Shown here one piece after another: positions 10,999 through 21,517 of a stretch of DNA of 34,183 nt. The notes below the pieces were generated by a model, which was given only the letters and a program-made list of their open reading frames with translations, did no database searches and had not been told where the DNA came from. Origin of the DNA: Chara braunii (Eukaryota; Streptophyta; Charophyceae; Charales; Characeae); the NCBI GenBank assembly GCA_003427395.1, contig BFEA01000194.1, positions 1,136,065 to 1,170,247 on the forward strand, written 5' to 3'. The translations under genes and the position numbers were made by a program. The first letter of the stretch is position 1. Each line of letters opens with the position of its first letter.

Positions 10999-12794
10999 GA
11001 GGGAGAGGACGGGGTGAAAAAATTATTATTGTCTCAATTACTATAATCTAAGGCATGTCTTGCTTGAGTGTTAATAAAAATTATCGAGAAAACCGAGGAG
11101 GCATTTAAGTGGTTCTCGTTTACTAAATTTTATTTATATATATTTTATTAAAGTTTGAATAAGGACTGCATCACAAACTGAGTAGGTGGACTGTGACCCT
11201 CATTCGAATATGTCGACTAAGAAGATGCTATGTTAAATGTTATTACAAAAATATGCACTACGAAAACTGGCGTGCTATCTGAGTTTCCTTTATTTAATAT
11301 TTTTGATAGCATCAAATATTTTTAAAAATTAAGTTTTAGAAGTACTTAAATGCAATTGTTATTTTGTGAGTGGGGACCGCACAAAAGCCGAGTAATGAAA
11401 AGGTAATATATGTTTATATATCTAAGTAAAATTAATAATAAGAATCAACAAGGGAGCGAAAGACACAAATTTGGTGAAACTCATTGATGTGTGTATCGAT
11501 TATAACAATAATGAAAACCACTATGAAAATCACTCATTGATGTCTAAATGCAATGCAACAATATTAAGAACGATATGGAAAATATCAAGAGTACGAGGGT
11601 GAAATTCATTGATAAATTTGTATTAGACAGGGGGAACTATGTGAATGATGAGGACATGAAAAGGAAAAACTCGTCGAGTTTATCAATTGGTTTTAGAAAA
11701 CGACAAACATTAATCAAAGTGAAAGAGGCGAGTAAAAAAAAATAAAAAAAAATTATTATGATTTGAAAGTGATCCTCACTACGAATATATATAACTATGA
11801 AGAGTGAGGTTTAGATGTAAATGCGATTAAAATATAAATGTGATTTTACAATGGAAGTCAAGGAGGCGAGACAATGAGACTCACAAATGTATGAATTTAA
11901 CCGCTTTTTACTGGTTATGAATAATAGAAAATATTGTAAAAGTCGATAATGTGAAATAGTGAGTTTAATGAGTGTATAAAATGAGGACAATGCAATAAGT
12001 TGAAGTGACGGAATGACAAAATTTTATTATGTATCTGATTGTTGAAACTTATAATACCTCAAATACAAAATCATTATTAGTCAATGTTATGCTTGCTCTC
12101 TTTTCAGTACGTAAAAAATATTTTTTCTACGGTTTAGTCGAATTTGTGTTCGTTAAGTGTTAAAACTTTAGGCAGTATGTGATTACACTACTTGGGTATC
12201 TTATGTATACTGTAAAAATGTTAATGTTTTATATTTTGAATTTGGAATGTGTTATGGGATTTGCGTAAGACAAGTTCAACTTTTTTTTTTACTCAATCGT
12301 GAACGTAATCAAATTTGAGTTTTTTTTAATTTATAAAACCTTACTTTGAATCTGGTCCTGTTAAATTGTAAGATACTAAGTACTTGCAAAAAATAAATCA
12401 AAATTGTACCATCCTTTAGAAAATTACAAGTTTCGCATGTCGAACTTCAGATAGGGGGTCATACCAATAATATTAGTGTTGGGTTATCTTGAGTTGCATA
12501 TGTGGTATAAATTATCTTTATTGGTAGACTATTACAATAAGACTCTCAACAAATTAAAATGAAGTTATCTTACGATAATATGTTGGTTATGAACTCAACT
12601 TTTATTTTTCTTTAATACAAAAACTTTATCACATATTCTACGTTGAATGATTTTTTGTAATTTTGGATCAAATACTAAAATATTTGTATTTGGTTACAAG
12701 GGACTAACGAACCTAGGAAACATTGTCATCTCACTATTAAAGGTTTATAAGGAGCGATTTAATAAATAATTGATTTAAGTAGTTTACGAAATGT
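10999..12794. other. AT-rich stretch without recognised gene
   Basis: Low-complexity AT-rich DNA. A 65-codon frame at 11548-11745 has no recognisable features. Short local echoes such as CTCATTGATGT recur near 11480-11540. Confidence 0.4.
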
Positions 12795-13050
12795 GTTTTG
12801 ATTGTGTATTTTTTACATTTTGTATACGAGGTGGGACGAGGCTAATAATGATTGAGAAATGTCAAATATTTGTACAAATTTGTGCAGGAAGCTTCCCATC
12901 AAATATTTGATATTTCTCAGTTTAATAATTGTGCATTTTTTGCATTTAGAAAAAATTCTCAATTCTATAAAAGTCTGTACGTGTGAGAATTGTCATAAAG
13001 ATATCTGGGACGAGACCAATAATGATTTGCTATCCAAGGACGCCCTTGAC
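12795..13050 (+). repeat. Diverged direct duplication
   Basis: TGGGACGAG followed by CTAATAATGATT or CCAATAATGATT occurs at 12832 and 13006 (174 bases apart). ATTGTGTATTTTTTACATTT occurs at 12801 with a close match at 12928. The unequal offsets suggest an old duplication with an insertion or deletion. A 73-codon open frame (12859-13080) crosses it; I do not recognise its product. Confidence 0.55.
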
Positions 13051-13544
13051 AGGGAGCTCCCCATGTTTCATAACCTGTAGCATAGTTTTAGTTGTCTGAA
13101 GAATGTCATCTCTTCGACATGGGTAGCCTGCTTTCAACCAGGACGACACCCAACCATAGACACGTGGTTCATAGCCCATTTAGTCCCTCCACGTTCTGTC
13201 GGGTCATGGGCCCTCCCACCCCTGCTGAAACTAAGGTATAAGTGCAGAAAGTTGTTTTGAATGCTAAGACTGAAAACCTCATAAGTTGTAAAGGCGAAAA
13301 AGTGATATTTCTTGACGACAACGGAAAGTAGTCTCAATGGGATCCAACGGAAAAGAAGCTTGTACAAAAGGTAGTCTCAGTGATTCCTTTAAGATGGATC
13401 GCTTGGTTTAAGGATGGACTGACATGCCCATGCCAGACCATTTCACTTTTGTGATTCAATCCAGCATTAAGATTGAAAAAGTTGTCCAACTTGGAAAAGT
13501 GTCAAAACTCCGATATTCGCAACTACGAGAAGATAGGAAGAATA

Positions 13545-13985
13545 CCGAGCGGTGTGCATGACCAAGGATAAATTTTTAAGATTGTGGAGGCAAGTTCAAA
13601 AACTCTCGGTCCAGAAGAAGGCAAACCTTTTATGGTTACAATCGATGCAGGTAGTCCCCACGAGGAAATAGTTGATAACTAAATACAGGAGGATTTCCCC
13701 TCAGTGCCCCAGATGTGTTTGGCCATGGGAGACTACCTCTCATATGTGGGTCGACTGTCCATACTCCATTGTAATTTGTCAATGGTGGTGGAAACGTTGG
13801 TCTAGTTTTCATGATGATATAATTTTGTGGTATGATTTTTGGATCCGCACAGGCTGCCCCAATGCCCCAGTCACTTTGGACGCATGATGAGGCTATATAG
13901 TGCAAGTTCGTAAAAGCATGATAATGAAGGCAATTTCGCAGGCTGGGAATCATAAATTCTTCATAGGGAGGCGGTACATACGGAG
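13545..13985 (+). pseudogene. LINE remnant with RT zinc-binding (zf-RVT) region
   Basis: Translation of the plus strand gives KKANLLWLQSMQVVPTRK up to an in-frame TAG at 13669-13671. The same frame continues as LITKYRRISPQCPRC, then WETTSHMWVDC and a tryptophan-rich tail ending at 13887. The order 'LW...PT...CPxC...ET..H....C' is that of the zinc-binding segment behind the reverse transcriptase of L1-type plant LINEs. Only this segment is recognisable. The polymerase and endonuclease domains are absent and the frame is interrupted, so this is a dead fragment. Downstream sequence to about 13985 could encode the usual 3' tail in another frame; that extension is tentative. Confidence 0.7.
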
Positions 13986-14539
13986 GAACTAAAAGGAAAG
14001 GTCCATTGTGGTTTATATGGACATGGACATCAAGTGATCACTTTTCTCATGTTTCGAAGGAAGGGAAATTAAGCGTTAGCCAATAATTATTTTCCCGTTC
14101 TAAGGGTGCCCTGGGATCGACTAGCCTGTCACGTTAGACAAACCTACTATTCCGATGACATGTAAATCAACTCCGGGTTTGGATGACAGTAAGATTTAAG
14201 TGTGCGAAGTTTGAGGGCAGGTTTTTTATAGTTGCTGTTTTTTCTCATCTAGGTCCCGGACTTTTCCAGTTATGAATTTTCTTAAAATAACATGTATTCA
14301 GGAGGGCATGAGACATTGGACCCGGTTTTCAGTTAGAGCCTATTTTGGGTAATGACCCTAACTATCCAGATTGAGATATGGAGGGATTCCCAACTTTTTT
14401 TTTCCATATCTTCAATAATAAAAAAAGAAAAATAAAAACTTGGAAAAGAGTTTCAAAAAATAATAAAATTGTTTAGGCGCCTAAATAAGTGAAAACAAAA
14501 GGAAAAAGGTGAAAAAAAAGTAGCGAGTGCGCCAAAAAG
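13986..14539. other. No gene recognised
   Basis: Sequence between the LINE remnant and a truncated hAT-type element. No motif or long frame. Confidence 0.4.
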
Positions 14540-14830
14540 TTCCACTGTGGAACTGCTTTTGACTTTCTCACCGTGTGAGACTCTTTGCATCATCATCACG
14601 TTTTGACACCGCTATCTTTGATTTTTTTTTTATAGCAAATTGAGTTCAAAATTTATAGGTATGTACCTCACATTATAGACAATTCGCAAAAACAAAATCA
14701 GAAAAAATATTATTTTTAAGTGTCGTTTTAGTTTTTGGTGGGGGGCGAACCCCTTCCAGTTCCGACCCCGAACGCCTGTATGTACGGAGGTCGGTCTTGA
14801 GACTTCCGTATGTACGGGCTGGTAACACTG
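14540..14830 (+). mobile_element. Truncated large-family hAT-type element, one end only
   Basis: The right end reads GGTAACACTG (14821-14830), preceded by the GAACG-rich, TACGGAGGTC-bearing subterminal segment and the GACACCGCTATCTTTGATTTT motif also found in the elements at 15084, 16267 and 19768. The opposite end and its GC-rich segment cannot be found upstream, and no matching duplication of CAGAAACA (14831-14838) is visible. It is probably a 3' fragment; the left boundary given is approximate. Confidence 0.65.
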
Positions 14831-15083
14831 CAGAAACATATTTTTATGACACCTATAATATAATTTAGCTAATATATGTATTTTTGCAATCTCTATTTTA
14901 CTTATTTGTAGTAGCTTGCAATAAAAAAAATAATAATAAAACGAAATAACTAAAACTAAACTAATATTTTATGAATTTTATAATAACTGTATTCATTTGT
15001 AAGTTTCATTCACAATTTTATGCTCTGAACTACTTATTCTTGTATATGCATTGATGCATGAAAGGAATGTTAATTGATAGGAC

Positions 15084-16166
15084 CAGGGTCACCAGCCCGT
15101 ACGTATGGAGGTCCCCGGGCAGACCTCCATACGTATGGGTGTTCGGGGTCCCGTACGGGGTCCGAACTTGACAGCGTTAAGCCTCCGCCAAAACTTATCT
15201 CGGGGCCTCAAAATAACTTTTGTTTTTTTTAATTATTTTTGTGATGACATGAGGTACATACCTATAAACTTTAAAGTCATTTAGCTTAGCCAAATAATAA
15301 TTCAAAAATCGCCAAAGATGGCGATCTCAAAACGTGCTCGCCCTGGTTTTGTTTCACTTTTTACTTTTCGTTTTCACTTTAGTTCATGGTCTAAACAATT
15401 TTATTATTTTTTTAAATTTTTTTAGTGGGTTTTTCATTATGTGGAGTACAAATTTGAAAATTTTCAGTGTATTTAGCTGTCCCCCAAAAAAATGGAACAT
15501 CTCCAAAGATGGTGGTGTCGAAAACATGCTGGCGCACTCGTTAATTTTTTTTTTATTATTATTTTTTGTTATTTTTATTATTAGTATTTATTTTTCTTAT
15601 TTTATTTTTATTTCAAATTTGGTAAGAAATTGGGATGTAATGCTTAGACAAATCTTGCTTAATTTATTCTTCTTCATAACCTACGTATCACCATCTTCGC
15701 ATTCGGAGGCGAACGCGAACGCGAACAAGCGTCAAAAACCCTCCGAACTCGAAAATAAAAAATATTAAAAAACAAAAACAGTTCTCAGAAAACTCTGAAA
15801 AATATATATGTTATGTAAAATAAAAATACAAGCAACGTTTGCCTTGGAGTCATGTTCAAATTCGTAACCATTCATAAGTTAAAAATAAAAAATCGAAAAG
15901 TTTTTTTTTTTTTTTTTTTTTTACGGAAAAAAAATATGTTCGCCCGAACATGTTTGCGAGTTGTTCGTTCGAACGCGCGAACGTGAAGGGGTGCGAACAC
16001 GTTCGCCGTGCTACGCAGTCCATAACATTTTTTTTTTTCAGTTTATTGTTTTTTCTTTTCTTGGGTCCGTGTTCGACCCGAATGGCCGAACGCATCCCCA
16101 AGGAGTCCCATACGTTCGGGCATTCGGGTTTGGGCGTTCGGCCCGTCCTGAACGTCGGTTACCCGG
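15084..16166 (-). mobile_element. Large-family hAT-type non-autonomous element with nested insertion
   Basis: Starts CAGGGTCACCAGCCCGTACG and ends GTCGGTTACCCGG, inverted ends of the CAGGGTNNCC kind. It is flanked by an exact 8-bp duplication, GATAGGAC (15076-15083 and 16167-16174). Its right end matches the left end of the element at 16267, so it lies in the opposite orientation. A 338-bp element sits inside (15681-16018); removing it and one duplicated site leaves about 737 bp, close to its 769-bp relative. The left subterminal region holds an 18-bp-arm inverted repeat (15096-15113/15122-15139, one mismatch). No transposase is encoded. Confidence 0.9.
15681..16018 (+). mobile_element. Nested hAT-type element of a third family
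   Basis: Begins CTACGTATCACC; the reverse complement of its end begins CTGCGTAGCACG, so the termini match at 9 of 12 positions. The flanks are TTCATAAC (15673-15680) and TCCATAAC (16019-16026), a 7 of 8 duplication. On both sides the host element continues as in its relatives: core sequence to the left, poly-T plus GAACG-rich end to the right. It carries its own GAACG-rich ends, a poly-T run (about 15901-15922) and a copy of the shared core near 15806-15890. Confidence 0.8.
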
Positions 16167-16266
16167 GATAGGACTATATAATGTAAGAGATTATTAAAGT
16201 TTATGAAAAATAGAAAAACAAAAGTGTGTCAGTGTTAGTTTATTAATTGAAAAACATATATGAGCA

Positions 16267-17035
16267 CAGGGTTGCCGACGTTCCGGACGGGCCGAATGCC
16301 CGAACCCAAACGCCCGACCGTTCGGCACCCCCTCTCTAAGCGTTCGGTTGTTGGGCCGAACGCGGAAAAAATATACATATATATATAAATTTTTTAGACA
16401 ATTTGAGTTATGCAGAAGAATAAAGTAAACAACATTTGCCTCAACGTTACATCTAAATTCTTTACCAAATTTGAAATAAAAATCAAATAATAAATAATAA
16501 TAAGGAAAAGTAGAAAAAAAGAAAACGAGAATGAAATTATTCAGTGGGCGATAACGTTTTTAACACCGCCATCTTTGGCGATTTTTCATTTTTTTTTTGG
16601 TTAGGACAAATGCTTTGACAATTTATATATCCGTATCTTACATAATATATAATCTACAAATAAATTTTGAAAAAATAATATTTTTTTTCATGCTCCGAAA
16701 AAAAAAAAAAAAAAAAAGTGAAAAAAAAAAAAAAAAAAAATGAAAAAAAAAAAAAAAAAATCGTGAGCGGGCAAACAAGTTTTGACACCACCATCTTTGC
16801 CGATTTTTCTTTTTTTTTTGGCTCAACACAATGGCTTCTAACTTAAGAGGGAGATACCTTACATCATAAAGAGCTCACAAAAAACAATTCAGAAACAAAT
16901 AATAATATTTAGGTGTCAAAATATTGTTTTGCGGGGTCTGAGTCCCTTCAACTTTGGGCCCCGTACGGGGACCCGAACGTCCGAACGTTCGGGGGTCAAC
17001 TTAGGGGCCTCCGTACGTTCGGCTTGACAACCCTG
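16267..17035 (+). mobile_element. Large-family hAT-type non-autonomous element, intact ends
   Basis: 769 bp. It starts CAGGGTTGCC and ends GACAACCCTG, with the exact flanking duplication TATGAGCA (16259-16266 and 17036-17043). GC-rich subterminal segments full of GAACG/CGTTC motifs lie at both ends, with a shared AT-rich core (TTTACCAAATTTGAAATAAA, about 16461-16480) between. A segment containing ACACCRCCATCTTTGSCGATTTTTC appears twice, about 221 bases apart (16566 and 16787). No open frame resembling a transposase is present. Confidence 0.92.
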
Positions 17036-17043
17036 TATGAGCA

Positions 17044-17867
17044 CATAACCTTGGTTACTCCGATGACCAAAATGCGCAAAAGAAATACAAACTTGTTGCA
17101 AAAAATAAATCAATAAAATATGAGAAAAATATATATTTTGCTTAAAACATAACTTAACAATTTTTGTCTCATAGTTAGATTTTTCTTTTTACCAAATTCA
17201 AAATAAATACGGATTGACTCGTAGGCTTGTACTCCAAATCGGTTCATGCTTAAACGTCCAAGGTACCTGTAGGACGAGACTCGTTATCAACGAGGGCTAA
17301 TGGGGTATTCTATTTAGCATTGGTGCTGACGACCATTATTGGTTATGTCACTCCACTAGAAAGCGATGGTCAATAGAGAGGTAGGATTTGTGAAGTGCGG
17401 TTGTGCCATAAAATATTGGAAGGTCGTTAGGTAGGGGTCCCATGAGGAATATGTTTGAAGACAATATCAATAAAAAAATAAAAATAAAAATTGAACTTGA
17501 TGACTCCTGGTAATTGAGAAATATTTGTTTGGTTATTTGATTGTATACAGACTCAAACTTCAATCAATATTTCAATAGTTTATGACCGTATGAACTGAGC
17601 TAGGCCAGTTCGAAGGTCCTTCAAGTTTTCTATGAGTTTTATGAGGATAACATTTAAACCACCACTCCCCTCGCCGACCTAAATTCGACCTTCCCGACCT
17701 TACGGACGAGGTTTCAATGAGGGCGACGATCAACAGATGCAGGCAGGTTCAAACCCGTAATTTTTAATTGATTGATGTAAGACGAATTTTTGCACTCAGA
17801 AAAATTATCGAAAAAATTAAAAAATTGAGATCTTTCATGAAAAAACAAAATCAGAAAAAAAAAAAAA
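17044..17867. other. No gene; decayed core-like fragment
   Basis: Around 17125-17212 the sequence resembles the transposon core (CTTTTTACCAAATTCAAAATAAA) without recognisable termini. The rest is unassigned. Confidence 0.4.
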
Positions 17868-18285
17868 TATTTGGATCGTGAAATAATTATCATGTCGACT
17901 CCTCACATTTTTTATTTAAATTACTCTACCAAATGAGGTTCAATGAGAAAAATACCTCAACTTCCACTATTTTTTGTGCTAAAAAAAACGACTCATAAAA
18001 TCTGAAATTTAGAGGGTCTCTAGATTTTGTCGTGGTCTTGCCAGGAAAAATATATTTTAAAAAAAAATTAAGATAGTTAAATAAAAGTCAAGGTGATTCA
18101 TCTCATGTTTTATTTTTGTTGTTCTACCACGTGTGGGTCAACAAGAAAAGTATCTCAACTTCAACGATTTTTTACGATAAAAAAAAATTGTCAACAAATC
18201 TTAAATGAGAGGGTTCGTAGATCTGGTCGGTTTTTCTCCAGGAAAAATATTTAAAAAAAAAAAAAAAAAAATGTTTAGTCTATGA
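17868..18285 (+). repeat. 198-bp diverged tandem duplication
   Basis: Two successive units align over their length: CTACC near 17926 and 18124, then 'CAA.RAGAAAARTAYCTCAACTTC', 'GAGGGT' and 'CCAGGAAAAATAT' in the same order. The offset is 198 bases. It may lie inside a larger unrecognised transposon. Confidence 0.8.
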
Positions 18286-18786
18286 GATAAATCTTAACAA
18301 CAATTCGATGCATTTTTGTTTTTTGCCACTCCCTTGGTTTTCCCACTTTGTTACCGGTTCCCCCTAATTTAGGCCGACCATGAGAATGATGTTTTAAACC
18401 ACCAGTAGACGTTCGATAATAATAAAATTTATCAACGGTGCACCAACCCGGTTTTTTTTTTTAGTACATTACAAACAATTTTTGTACAACGCACGAGCTA
18501 TGCACTAGCGGTTTAACCTCTCTTGCCCCATTTCTCGTTTGTCGCACGCACAAAAAAACTATGTAGCACATAATATTTGGTCGGATGATCGGAGGGTGGG
18601 ATTATCCGAAAATACGAATAATAAAAAAATAGAAAAAAAAAGTGATATTGCGAATGCAAAATACAATAGAACTACGTTCATATTTAATGAAAAGCTTGGT
18701 AGGTCATGAAAGGGTTCAAAACGGGTAAGATAATGAATAAATTGGTTTAGATAGGGGTTGCTTAATTCATTTTATTAATTTTTATC

Positions 18787-18878
18787 CTAGGTTGTTTTTG
18801 GGGTGCTCGGACATCCAACTTGTGCTCGGACACATGCCCAGGGGCCCGACTGGGCATGACCCTCGGGTAGGGTTCCGG

Positions 18879-18923
<45 letters not shown>

Positions 18924-19027
18924 AAAGCAATATCTTGTGTAAAATTGCAATACAAACAATTTTTGGTTGAGGTTGACATGTGGATTCATCACCAAATCGG
19001 AGATAAAAAAGAAAATATCAAAATCTT
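18787..19027 (+). mobile_element. Partial hAT-like element interrupted by another
   Basis: A GC-rich end beginning CTAGGTTGTTTTTGGGG is followed by a perfect 9-bp-arm hairpin (CATGCCCAG/CTGGGCATG, 18833-18858), a long A-run (about 18881-18918) and a version of the shared core. It is cut off by the element at 19028. I could not find the other terminus or a matching duplication beyond 19318. Confidence 0.5.
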
Positions 19028-19310
19028 ATAGGCTACCAACCGGGTCGCCCAGCTCACCCTATTTTTTCGGGCGGCCTGGCCGTGCAAGGACTAGGGAAGG
19101 TCCCAGCCAAAAAAAAAAAAAAAAAAAACTCCCCCAAAACCAAAGAAAATTATGTTATGTAGAAAACTAAATAGAACAACTTTAGCCCCCGGGTCACATT
19201 GAAATTCTTTATCAAATTTAAAATAATTTTTTAATTAAAAATAATTTTTATTTTTTCATTTCTTATTTGTCCGAACGGACAAGTGGACCCGGGTCACTCT
19301 AGTAGCTTAG
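19028..19310 (+). mobile_element. hAT-type non-autonomous element, small family, copy 2
   Basis: 283 bp. It starts ATAGGCTACC and ends GTAGCTTAG, aligning along its length with the element at 10734-10990: AAGGTCCC, A-run, TTATGTTATGTAGAAAACTA, CATTGAAATTCTTTATCAAA, then CCCGGGTCACTCTAGTAGC. The flanks AAAATCTT and CAAATCAT match at 6 of 8, consistent with an older target duplication. Confidence 0.82.
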
Positions 19311-19318
19311 CAAATCAT

Positions 19319-19767
19319 ACTAAAGGACCACCCTTTAACCTCTCTTAGCTTCTTTAAAAATAATTTATACCCCCCTTTGACAACCAACTCTTAAAGAATG
19401 AAAGGAGCCAGGATTTGTGGTTCTCTAGGACAACATTTTTTTTTTTTTTTTTTTCACGCCCGGGTGTCTGGCCATGCATGAAAAAATTCCTTGTTTTTAT
19501 TTAAATACTTTTTTTTTTTTTTTTTTAATCTTCATATCTGTTGAGATATTAAAGATGACATCAACCCAAAAGTTGTTCGTATCGTTAATATGAAGAACAT
19601 GTGTCTTTTTCAGTTTTTGTTGATTTTTTTTTTCTTAAACCACCAGTACCTCCGAGCTTGTTTTTGTTAACCCTGAATTTTACTCCACTTTAAGGTTGCC
19701 GAGTTTGGATTCCACACTATTTTTTTATGCTGCTTTCAAGAAAAATAAAATTAAAAAAAATTGCGAG
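19319..19767. other. No gene recognised
   Basis: Contains two long T-runs (about 19437-19454 and 19509-19526). The motif TTAAACCACCAGTA (about 19635) also occurs near 18397. No gene or clear element end. Confidence 0.4.
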
Positions 19768-20760
19768 CAGGGTAACTGGCATTCGGAACAGGCTGAATGC
19801 CCAAACCCGAACACCCGAACGCATGGATCCTTGGGGATGCGTTCGATCATTGGGGCCGAACGTGGAAAAAAAAAAAAAAAAAGTTATCAAGAAAAATAAA
19901 ATAAACAATATTTCCCTGAGCATTATATTCAAATTCCTTACCAAATTCGAAATAAAAATTAAGTATGGAACATAAAATTGATAATAAAAATAAAAAAATA
20001 TAAAATAATAATTAAAATTAGTGAATGAGCGAGCATGTTTTCAACACTGTTATCTTTGTCGATTGATCATTTGGTTTAGACAAAGTCAAATGCCCTGAAA
20101 ATTTACAGGTGTGTACTTCACATAATAAAAATTATATTAATTTTTTTTTAGAAATAAGAAAATTGTTTAGGTCATGCAATACAATGAAAAAAAAAAGTAA
20201 GAAGCTAGGCTATCAGAGTGGCCCGGGGCCACTTACCCCGCCGAACAAAAAAATAAAATAAAATAGAAAAGTAAAATTTATTTTTAAAATTTATTTTTTA
20301 TTTTTAATATGGTAAAAAATTTCGATAGGACTCTGAGGCAGAAGTTGTTTTGTTTATTTTTATGTATAACATAATTTTTTTCAGCTTTGTTTGATTTTTT
20401 TTTTTTTTTTTACTAGGACCTTCCCTAATCTTTACACGACCGGATTGTCCGAGAAAATAAGGTGACTCGGGCGGCCCGACTTGTAGCCTAGGTAAGAAGT
20501 GGGAAAAAAAATAATAAGTGGGCAAGCACATTTTGACACTGTCATCTTTAATTTTTGTTTGGATCAACAAAATGACTTTTAAATTTATAGGAATGAAGCT
20601 CACATCATAGAGAACTAAAAAAAAAAAAAAAAAAAAACTTATTTCTTGGCTCTGAAATAATTTTTGGCGGGGAGCCGAACGCCTTCGAGCTCGGCCCCCG
20701 AACGCCAATACGTACGAAGGTCGGTTCAGAGACCTCTGTAAGTACGGGTTGATGACCCTG
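19768..20760 (+). mobile_element. Large-family hAT-type element with nested small-family insertion
   Basis: Starts CAGGGTAACTGG and ends GATGACCCTG. The flanks ATTGCGAG (19760-19767) and GTTGCGAC (20761-20768) match at 6 of 8. It contains the GAACG-rich left segment, A-run, core, a first internal ATCTTTGTCGATT motif (about 20051) and a second ATCTTTAATTTTT motif (about 20545), as in its relatives. A 287-bp small-family element lies inside; without it the length is about 698 bp. Confidence 0.85.
20205..20491 (-). mobile_element. hAT-type non-autonomous element, small family, copy 3 (nested)
   Basis: 287 bp in reverse orientation to copies 1 and 2. It begins CTAGGCTATCAGAG and ends CTTGTAGCCTAG, with 8 perfect terminal inverted bases (CTAGGCTA/TAGCCTAG). 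An exact duplication, GTAAGAAG, lies at 20197-20204 and 20492-20499. The best-preserved small-family copy, and evidence that this family was active after the large one inserted. Confidence 0.93.
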
Positions 20761-20768
20761 GTTGCGAC

Positions 20769-21517
20769 CGTGAAGCTCACAAAACAAAAACAAGAAAAAA
20801 ATAATAAAGTTTTGCTCGTTATTGCAGTTGTATACATCCTTGTAAGTGGTAGCGTGGGTGTGCCCTCAGTGAGGGCATCTCTGCTCCATGGCCAGGTTGT
20901 TAAATTAAAAAAAAAATAATAATAAATGGATTCGACTGTGAAAATGGTTGGGTACATCAGGGTTACAATCCTTCGAGGAAACATAGCTAGAGCCGATTAC
21001 GGAATCCCCCGTGCCTCGCTGGCAGGGGACTCATAACAAACAAATGAGGAAAAAAAAAAAAAAAACAGCGAGTTTCAGAATATGACCGTCTTTGTTGTAA
21101 GATGTTTCATGAAAGACAAGACTGTAAGCATCACCTCCTAAACTACCCTTGCTCGACATCATCGCAATACAAATTTTTTTATTTTTTTTTCCTCTTCATT
21201 TCACGCACGGATAAAAGAAAACTAAGATTTATGGGACTCGCTGACCCTGGGTCCCACCCCCAATTTTTTCAGGGACAGACAAAAATATTGTACTTTCCTA
21301 ACGCTGGCAGAGGTACTAACCCCGGATTTTCCATATACGGAATTAATCTGGAAATTTCATCCGGATTGAAAAATTTGGATAAAATTGGTCTGCCGGATAT
21401 CCGGATTTGCTACCTAGGGAAAAACGACCTTGGGGGATGGACACACTTCACCCCAGCCTGCACTTGACCCATCGCCAGGGAGGAAACCTCGGCGTGGGGC
21501 GTCGGCTGTGGATTGAC
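20769..21517. other. No gene; possible degraded transposon end
   Basis: An odd palindrome TGCCCTCA-G-TGAGGGCA lies at 20861-20877. Around 21290-21418 GGAT/ATCC-rich sequence ends in TTTGCTACCTAGG, which reverse-complements to a CTAGG-type end, but I found no partner end or duplication. Confidence 0.35.

Noticed and set aside
15334-15768. 144-codon plus-strand frame
   Set aside because: Phe/Ile/Leu-rich because of T-runs; lies within a hAT-type element and crosses the boundary of the nested insertion.
17750-17765. GGTTCAAACCC resembling a tRNA T-arm
   Set aside because: No A-box or acceptor stem at the right distance on either strand.
20304-20984. 226-codon minus-strand frame
   Set aside because: Runs across the nested element boundary and poly-A/T tracts; composition is that of low-complexity DNA and no domain is visible.
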